Positions 40,941 to 50,300 of a DNA stretch of 64,000 bases are shown piece by piece. How positions within the stretch are numbered: position 1 is the first letter of the stretch; every line of letters starts with the position of its first letter. The DNA comes from Crossaster papposus. Taxonomy: Eukaryota; Echinodermata; Asteroidea; Velatida; Solasteridae. The position numbers and the translations under genes were made by a program. The notes below the pieces were generated by a model. The model worked only from the letters and a program-made list of their open reading frames with translations. It had not been told where the DNA came from and made no database searches. Location: positions 62,001 through 126,000 of the forward strand of contig JBAIAA010000810.1 of assembly GCA_037893245.1 (NCBI GenBank), written 5' to 3'.

Positions 40941-41099
40941 AATCATTGAAATTCTCACACATCAGCAGCAGCAAGCTACAATCTAAACCACAGGTTATCA
41001 AGTTTGATCTTACAACAAACTAACCGTGACTTTGTAGAACAAGCTACTTTATTCATATTTATGATATTTTCTCTATATCTGTTTTTTCTTCTTGTCCAG

Positions 41100-41325
41100 G
41101 CCCACGTGGTGGCAGCCTTCGAGCAGAGCCTGTCGAACATGACCAATCGTCTCCAGCAGCTGACATGTAGCGCCGACCAAAAGGACAGCGAACTCCAGGA
41201 ACTCCGGACTAAGATTGAACTGCTCAAGTACACCCAGCAAGCCGCTGTGGCCGGGGAGCAGCAACGCAACGGAGACCCCGTGGCGCTACTCAGAAAACAA
41301 TCCTTTTGCAAAGATTCCAATGTGT
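41100..41325 (+). CDS. NAV: NAV exon 1 of cassette: first coiled coil
   Basis: Acceptor ttcttgtccag, donor gtaagt; enters in phase 0 and leaves one base over. It encodes AHVVAAFEQSLSNMTNRLQQ and the heptad-rich continuation KDSELQELRTKIELLK. Vertebrate NAV proteins have FEQSLxNMTNRLQxL and KDSEL at the same place. It ends near DSNV, where the paralogues vary. Confidence 0.93.
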
Positions 41326-44300
41326 GTAAGTATCTGCTGTGACCATCGGGCATTTTGCGATGGGTAGACATCGGAAGATTAGATTGCTTTTAGCCACATC
41401 AAGAGTTTTAGGAAGATATGTATCTGAAAGATCTAGCGAGATGTAAGTAGTAAATACTGTTAGGGGGAGGAGATGATATAAAAGTGTGCTAGACAGCCGG
41501 AGAGAACTTCAAGTTGGTAGTAGGTTGGGTTTGTCTGTTGAGTTTTGAGCTCTGGGGACTTATCTTTATCTGACTCAAAACTCGATGAGTTTCTCTGTTA
41601 GAAGATCGATTCTTATAAACTTGTCGGTTGAGGTCTGCAGACTTTTCTCTCAAGCTGTCATCTTGTGGACTGTGTAGTATTATTAATCACGTTGCCACCT
41701 TTACACAGATAAGCTGGGTCAATTAAAGTTCAGGTACTTATAAAAACAGGTTCATAGTCTAGTCATAAAGCTCCTAACCTGATTATCTTTTTCCCCAGTT
41801 TTTCTAAAACAGTTCAATCACATGAAAATTTTGACCTGTATTAGTTTTGAAATTCTTGTTTGATTTTACGCAAAACAATCAAGTTATGCTCATCCAATGT
41901 TCAAACTTTGTGAAAATATTGTTCAAATCCTGAAGATGAAATAGATAAGTAACAGGTTTTTTATTTAGTCACTCTACTAAAACTGTTGACATCCCTGCTT
42001 ATTTTTATCGGCGCATGTCAGTCCCAGACAAGTTTAATGTGTTTGCGACGGGTCCAAAGGTTTGTGGATAGATCCAGTTTGCGCAGCCTTCAAACCCCTG
42101 TGCTATTATTCTACAACACCGTTTCACAGAAAAACAGTTTTGGGCCATCGGTGGTTTGTGACTGCATCTGTTGTTATTTCCAATCACCTAACAAAAATTT
42201 CAATGGCTGGTGCGTCGGGCTCACATCCGCAACCTGTTTTGCTCGTTGGATTGATGAATCAGTTGTATTAGGTTTTAACCCCCCCCCCCCCCACCCCCAA
42301 ACAAATTGTCACGATAGTATTCTTCAACTATTGTGAGTATTTTTTATGTTATTTTGGATTCTTTAGAAGAGTGTCTAATCTGAATACAATGTGAGCACAG
42401 ATGGATTTACAATTCGTCAAATTTGTGCCGACTAGAAAAGGAATGACCAAAATACTTTTTTTAAAGGGTACAAAATTCAAGTGATATTGGAATAAATTTA
42501 TAGCCGAATTGCTCCCAATTAATCACGTATGCCATCCCTAGATTGGAGGCACAAGAAATGATGCAACATTTGTTAGAGTTTGATAACAAATGCAGGTAGG
42601 CATTTGATGTAAAAAACGAGCATTTGTGTTGACATTGATTGGATCATGAAGTCTATGTGCTACACTCCAGAGAATATTGTAAGGAAACTTGAAGGGCATT
42701 GATGTTGATTTCCATCAAAGTATTTTGAGAAAACATTTAACATTGCATGGTAGGCTTCCATGATGTAAAAGCTACGTGTACCAGCTAGATTTGTTTAACA
42801 TTTGTAGCATAATCGGATCTCGCATAACAATCCAGATGATCAATATTAATCTTTTTGCGAGTCTCCATGGGATTTTCATTCATTGAATGTCGTGACGTAG
42901 TGCATCCTGATGCTACCTGTATAGTTCTGAATGGGTGCTGTTGTTATCGTGTACAATAGATCGTCCTCGTGCCAAAATGACCCAAGGGCATATTTAATTA
43001 AACTGATTTAAATCACAATCGCTTGCAGACAATTTTCCGATGTTGTTCCTCATTAGTAGTAGATCGATATGGCTTATAACTAAAATGCATCTATGAATTT
43101 ATTTGCTCAGGTAAATACATTGAACGCTGAAGTTTGCAGTAAAATTTGTTTCAATTAACATAATTTGTATACCATAATATATTGACGGATCTTGTAATGT
43201 GTTGTCCCGTAACCACACAGAGCCATGATTGTCCCATTTGTTTATTCACATTTTGCCTTTGTTTTCTCGTCCCTAGTTCCCGAGGTGCGCATTAGCCGTC
43301 AGTTATCCACCGATAGTATGTCCAGTCTAGCCTCCATGACAAGCATGTCTAGTTTTGGCTCGGCGGTGACCGACTCGGAGGTCACAGATGGCAAGAAGTC
43401 CAGCAAGAAAAAGAAACACTGGGTAGGTCAAAGGTCGTGAATGTATATCCCATGTGTGCACCCAACACTCACTGTAGAAGGATCTCTCTCATTGGACAAA
43501 TGATGTGCAAAGACTTCTCAGTAACCTGGATTGTGATTGGCTATTGAATGTTCTTTTTGCAGCGGTTTTATTTTTTAAATCGAGAAGTGATTGGCAACCA
43601 AATATTTGATGTTTCTCATTCATTTAATTTCAGAAAGAATTATTCACACCTTGCCATGAAGCAGTCACAATTTATCATAAAAAAAGCATGCCTATGGGCC
43701 TTTTCGAATCCCTTGCTTCGTCTCCGTCTTTGGCTTAAGGCGATTCTAGATTCCCAACTGCGAGATCCCCTGCGACATTTTGATGCCTGTTGTGCTTCAG
43801 AAACATTCAATCTACTGATATGAACCCAAAAGTTAGACTATTTATATTTTCTATAATTTCTATTTGCTTCTCAGTAATTCAGAATTCAGAGGCGAAGCCG
43901 AAGCCGAAGACGAAGCAAAGGTTTCGAAAAGGCCCTATAATTAGCGCAACCTATAATCACTTGCAAATTGTTTGAAGTAATTGCTCTTTATTGCACATTG
44001 CTCTTTTATAATTTACTGCCTTGTATATTCAAAAGTATAATTAGTTTTGCTGTGTCATGTGACGACACCTGATAAATCATGTGACCCATCACCCACCATC
44101 TCATTTCATTCTTTTTTTCTCCTTTGATCCATATTAATACTTTATCCTGTGCACTTTTTCAATCATCTTTCCATTTTGTTCACCAATTCATCTGTCCTTG
44201 CCTTCCATTTGTTTCCATGCTCAGATCTCGTCAGGGGATAAGGTACAATTAAACACAATTCCATGCATGAATCTTTGTTTTGTTGTTTTCTGGGGTGATT

Positions 44301-47300
44301 CTAGGATTGAGATGAATGTAACTCTATTTGCTGTAGCTTGAAGTTTATGATTGGTTGCGTGGTTTTTTATGTATATTTTAGTATATATTATTGTTAAGGT
44401 GAAAGAAATACAAATCAAATTGTTTGTTTATGCCATAATTAATGGCCTAATTTGAGCTTGTCATTTGACACTTTATAATTTCAATTTTCTGAATTCAGTT
44501 TTCATTACCCATTCCAATGGATCTTAGCCACTGTTTGTATTACAGATCTTTAACTGGGTTCTTTTAGAATACGTGGCGTTTAGAATTGGCATGATTGATT
44601 CTTGGCGTTATTGAACGCATTATTGTGTTATACTGTGTAGTACTGTAGATTAGATCGTTATTGACTGCAGTTGAAGTTGTGTCATTGCAAAAATAGGTCA
44701 TTGTAGTTTTCTGTTAAATACCCAATTCTTCATTGTTTTTACCTATCTTTTTTTTATTTCACAGCTTCGGAGTTCTTTCCGGGCAGCCTTCAGTCGTAAG
44801 AAGAGGAACGGAACCTCGACGGACACAGAGGACCTGGAGAGCAACAGTTCCTTCCAAAGTGGCGGGTACCCTGCCAACCAACAGCTCAAGACATCGGCGT
44901 CCACATCAGCGTAAGTGGCATTCTGGGATTGGAACACGGGGTACTAGACTAGTCAGCTGATGTGATCGTCTAGGTGCCTGACTGTTTCATTGTCTAGTAG
45001 ACCCTAACTTGTATCTTGAGGTTTATTCATTGAGCACGAGACCAATTTAGTTGGTATGGTTACTCAAAACCAAGACAAATTAACTTGTTTCTTAATTGTG
45101 GCAACATACGTCATATTAAAAGCCAATAGGGCCATTTCAAATTAAAATATTTTTAAAGGTTTTTATCAGTTTTGATTAGAATATAATTTTAAATCTAACG
45201 TATAATGTTAAAACTAACCTTGAAATGTTATTTTTGTGAATAACAAAAATATTGAATTTATTTGTAATAGTTATTTTTTATTGTGAAATGGTTTAGTATT
45301 TACTATAGTATATAATGTGATTGGCTTTTCTGCAAGTCAGGTTTTTTTCTTTTGTCTATTTTTAAAATTTAAAACAAAGATTTCTTCACTAGTTCAGATT
45401 TTTTTCAAGCAATAGTTGATGATTCCATGTTGCTAGAAACCTCTAAAGTTCACTTTGCTGTTTGATCTTCCACCTCCAGGATCTACGATGCTGAGAAAAG
45501 TCAAGAAACGATCAATGATCTGAAGAGAAAGCTGAGGGAGAAGGAGAGCAAACTGACCGACGTCAAGCTGGAGGCGTTGAGCTCACAACATCAGCTGGAT
45601 CAGATGAAGGAATCTATGAACAAAATGAAGGTAGGAAAGAACCAACGAGAGGTTTCTGAGTCACGCCCTATGCCGTGATAAATTATTCCAACGTCTGATA
45701 AATTATGTAGGCAGTTATACTTGCTCAAATGTTACAGTGACCTGTATTTTTCCAGGGTTTGCTTGTTGAAATTTCATTGATAGAAGAACAATCAAACCAA
45801 GATTTATATGTAACAAGAAAATCAAGAAAACAGTTGTACAATCATGCTCCTTTTTGTGCTTTGGTCAACTAAACTTTGGCACACACAGTTGTCACAGATC
45901 AGAAATGAGGACATTTTGTATTTGCAAGGATCTGTCTAAAACCAATCTGTAGATAGAGTTGAAGGTACAGTGCACATAAGGCATGTTCATACATGTGATG
46001 TCACGGCAAGATTTCACACTGCAATTTTGCAAAAGTTGAGCACATTTTAACTCTGGCGAATTTTTCGCAGCAAATGCTTGTGACGAAAATTTTGCATTGC
46101 ATTCGCTTTTGCGTGAAGTATGAACTGAAGGCCGTAAACCAATTTGCATTCCGACAGACATTTTCTATTTAAAACCCAAATTCTTCAATTAATCATATAT
46201 TTTATTTTCATTGTTGACAGAATGAAATGAGTACGCTCAAGCAAGAGAACGACAGACTCCAACGTCAAGTCGTGGCCCACCGATCCCTCGACGCTAGCTC
46301 CTCCCAAGCTTCTCTCAACTCTCTAGGATCTTCCAAACGGCTCAGTCGAGACTCGCTAGAGAGGCATCGGTTAAGCATGAACTCCGACCACGGCAGTCTA
46401 GGTCAGTCAGGGTGTAGTGTCAGACATGTATTCATCTCAAACAGGTTTATACTCGGCATGAAGCTGAAAGAGATTGCAATTTTCCGATGTCACATCAACT
46501 TATTTGCACTACAATATTTACAGACGATGAACACATTTCAACATTCGTTATGTCATGGTATAAAAATAACTGGATCCACACAAAAAACACTGGACACAGA
46601 CTCTGTTGTGGAACTTAAAATGACAACCCCCCCCCCCCCCCCCTATTTCTTATATCTAATAAATGTTTTGTTAATTTGTTTTCAGACATTTTGTTGGACG
46701 ACAATTCCGGTATGACAAACAACAGCCAACGAATCATTGTGACGGTTGCTGTCAACAGTCTACCAGAAGCTGTTAAAATGGCAACAGAGGTATTTAGAAT
46801 CCTTGCAAGACTATTTTTTTGATAATTTTGGAACTTTTATAAATCACGATCTACATGTGTTTATGTGAATTGTGAACTGTGCAAAATGTTACGAGATGAT
46901 TGATTTTGGGGTTTTGTTTGGTTTGTTCCGACAGATTGTAGCACCTAAGCAGAAGGAGGTATTCATTGGAACCATAGGCATCAGTAGCAAGACCAACTGG
47001 GACACGTTAGACAGTGTCGTCAAGAGAATATTCAAGGTTTGTACAGGCGCAAACAATTCTAAACAGATTTGAATCTTGCCCAACTCGACCTATACCCATC
47101 GATATGAACCTAACTAATCCCACCTTTAACCCAAACCAATCATAAACCCTTTCCCAACACAACCCAAGTCAACCCAACCACTACCAACCCTTTGAGGGCA
47201 ATCTGAACCAGTGCAACCCATTGAAATTCAATTTAACCTAACCAAACAGAACATTCTAAATTTGTTAGAGCCAATTAGATCAACACCGGGTACCCAAGGT

Positions 47301-50300
47301 GAAAGTTCTAGTTAAAACCAGTTCAACTGGTTGAAAGTTCTAGTTAAAACCAGTTCAACTGGTTTCAACCGGTACTGACTGGTCTCAACTGGTGCTGACT
47401 GGCATGGTCTCAACTAGTGGTTTCAACGGGTACTGACTTGTTTCAGGTGGTACTAACTGGTTTTAGCCAGTACTGACTTTTGAACAAGTTTTGAACAAGT
47501 TAAATCAGTTCAAAACCAGTAACAAATTGTCAGTTCAACTGGTTACAACTGCAATTTTCACCTGGGCCTATCTCTGCCTGTGCCAAACCACCCCAAGCCA
47601 ACCTGAATCTACTCATCCACCATTGTAATTCTGTACCTTAATAACTTTGTATTGTTGTCATACCTACAGGAGTATGTCTTAAGAATAGACCCAGTCACAA
47701 ATGTGGGTCTCAGCGCAGAGAGTGTACATAGCTACGTGGTCGGCGAGATCATTAGAACGAAGGACGCTGACCCACCAGAACTCTTGCCATGTGGTTACCT
47801 AGTGGGTGATAACACATCCATTCAGATCCATGTCAAAGGTAAATGCAAATTCCTTACTGATGACCCCCACTTAAAGGTCGTATACACCATTGATAAGTGC
47901 TTGAATTATCAGAAATGGGTGGATTTGGGGGTTGTGTTTTATAGTAAATATCATTTAACGGACCTGTCCGAAGTTTTATAATCATGGATGCCGAATAGAG
48001 GAAAAAAGCAAGAAAAAGGCGTGGGTATATTTATTCAAGCACTCTTAACAACAAAAAACGTGTTATCATTTGGTTGAAACCTATGAAACCTTTTTTTGCA
48101 GGAGTACAGCAGAACAGCTGTGATCGTCTGGTGTTCGAGACCCTGATTCCTAAACCCATCCTGCAGCGCTACATCTCCTTACTCCTGGAGCACAGACGGA
48201 TCATCCTGTGTGGACCCAGCGGGACAGGCAAGACGTTCCTTGCTCAGAGGCTGGCCGATCACATCGTCCAGAGGGGCGGCAAGGAGCCGTCAGAGTCCAC
48301 CATCGCCATCTTCAATGTGGACCACAAATCAAGCAAAGAGCTGAGACAGTACCTCACTAATGTGGCCGACCAGTGCGAGACAAAGTGAGTTATTTTATCA
48401 AGGAAAATGTTTACTTTGGATGGGAAAAGTTAATTCAATCGTTGACATAACAATAGAGATCTCCATGTACACACATCTGTTATATCATTGAATAGTGCTT
48501 AAGATTAGCACAAATGTGGCTATAGTTTGCGCCAATTTTCTGGTAACTGATAAGCAGTGCTATATATTGGGTCCAGATTGGAGAACGCTTGGAATAAGCC
48601 ATGTGGACAAAATATCTTGGTGTTGCAGTTCTGCTTGATTAGATCAATATTTCTTTTTCACATGGAGATAAGGAAAATTATTTTTTTTCACTTGTGAACC
48701 CACGAGTGAACCAAATTTGTAGAGAGATTCAGTCAATTTTTAAAAATCCTTTAAGAATTTGTTAACTACATCTGGATATTTTTTTCAAGCTTGCAATTTG
48801 AAGTGTTTTATACATGTAGAATAAAATATAAACTTGCATTATCATGAAATCAGTTAATGTGCAAAAAAGGGGGAACATGACTTCTTACAGAGAAGAAAGA
48901 CCAAAGTAAAGAATCAGCAAATTTATTTTGCATCATTTTCTCTTCCCAACAACCTACAGTTCGGTAGATCTACCCTCCGTCATCATCTTAGATAACCTGC
49001 ATCATGTGGGTGCCCTTGGCGACATCTTCAACGGTTTTCTTAGTTACAAGTATCACAAGTGTCCGTTCATCATTGGCACCATGAACCAAGCGACGTGCTC
49101 CTCCACTAACCTGCAGCTGCACCATAACTTCAGGTACCAAGAAGTCACATTTTCACAAATTTAATTTATTATACAGTCATAATTTGACTGACAAGGTTTT
49201 AATTTGTGCTGACTTTTAACCATCTACAATATTTTTTGACTCGGTCACTCCTTGAAAACTTTGTATACTTCAGAAGATTGTTAAAGTTCCGACTTTCCAA
49301 AAGCTTAGCATATGCAGATCGCAGAAGTCGAACTTTGAAGGACAGATGTGAAACTGTTTTGTTTCCGATACATAAAACCCAAACTGAGCTTAGACAGTAC
49401 GACATATGTAGTGGAATTGTGCAATCAGGAAATTTGTGCAAAGGTCTAATAAATTAATTTGCAACTCGTCCAAAGAAGAGAAATCAAAAATAACATTCTT
49501 TGAATCGGTAGTAATTTTGCATTTTGAGAATTCAACTTGCGTGGCCAAATTCTTAACTTCTAAACCTCTCTTTTTGGTGGGATGTTTAGATGGGTGCTGT
49601 GCGCCAACCACATGGAGCCGGTCAAAGGATTCCTGGGTCGTTTCATCCGACGCAAGCTAGTTGAGACCGAGATCCGAGAGAACACACGCAACAACGACCT
49701 CAACAAGATCATCGACTGGATTCCTAAAGTCTGGCAGCACCTCAACAAGTTCCTGGAGTCTCACAGTTCCTCGGACGTCACCATCGGACCAAGGCTGTTC
49801 CTGTCCTGTCCCGTTGATCTAGCCGGATCACAGGTCTGGTTCACTGATCTCTGGAACTACTCTATCGTGCCGTATCTCCTAGAGGCCGTCAGGGAAGGAC
49901 TACAGGTGTGTGGATTGTTGAAATGTTAAGTTGAGCCCTTCATCACCGACATCACTAGATTGGCTGTGTTTGCGCAGCTTACTAAGATCAACATTAATCA
50001 ATTCCAACAGAATCTTGGACCAGCACATAATGCCTTTGAAACTGCATGATTGAAGAAATTACAGTAGTCTATTATTGTAGTGTTAACTCTTTAAAGTCCA
50101 ATTCATCTATTATTTTATCTCGTCTTGTTAACAGCTCTACGGTCGCAAAGCATCCTGGGAAGACCCCGCCGAGTGGGTGATTGACAGTTACCCATGGCAA
50201 CCAACGAGCAGCCAGGACTGGCCCTCGTTGCTACGGTTACGACCTGAGGATGTCGGCTTTGATGGCTACACCATGCACACCGGGGTTAAAGGTCAACAGT

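Noticed and set aside
43548-43823. 91-codon frame in NAV intron 2
   Set aside because: It runs into the TIR element and has no similarity to NAV. The exon phases on either side already agree without it.
43423-44764. A nine-nt microexon equivalent to the vertebrate VNE insert
   Set aside because: I found no AG-flanked nine-nt segment encoding VNE in this intron. Only the different 18-nt candidate at 44225 stands out.
47080-47260. Telomere-like repeat
   Set aside because: The AACC-rich words are irregular and never form runs of CCCTAA. It is better described as degenerate low-complexity sequence.
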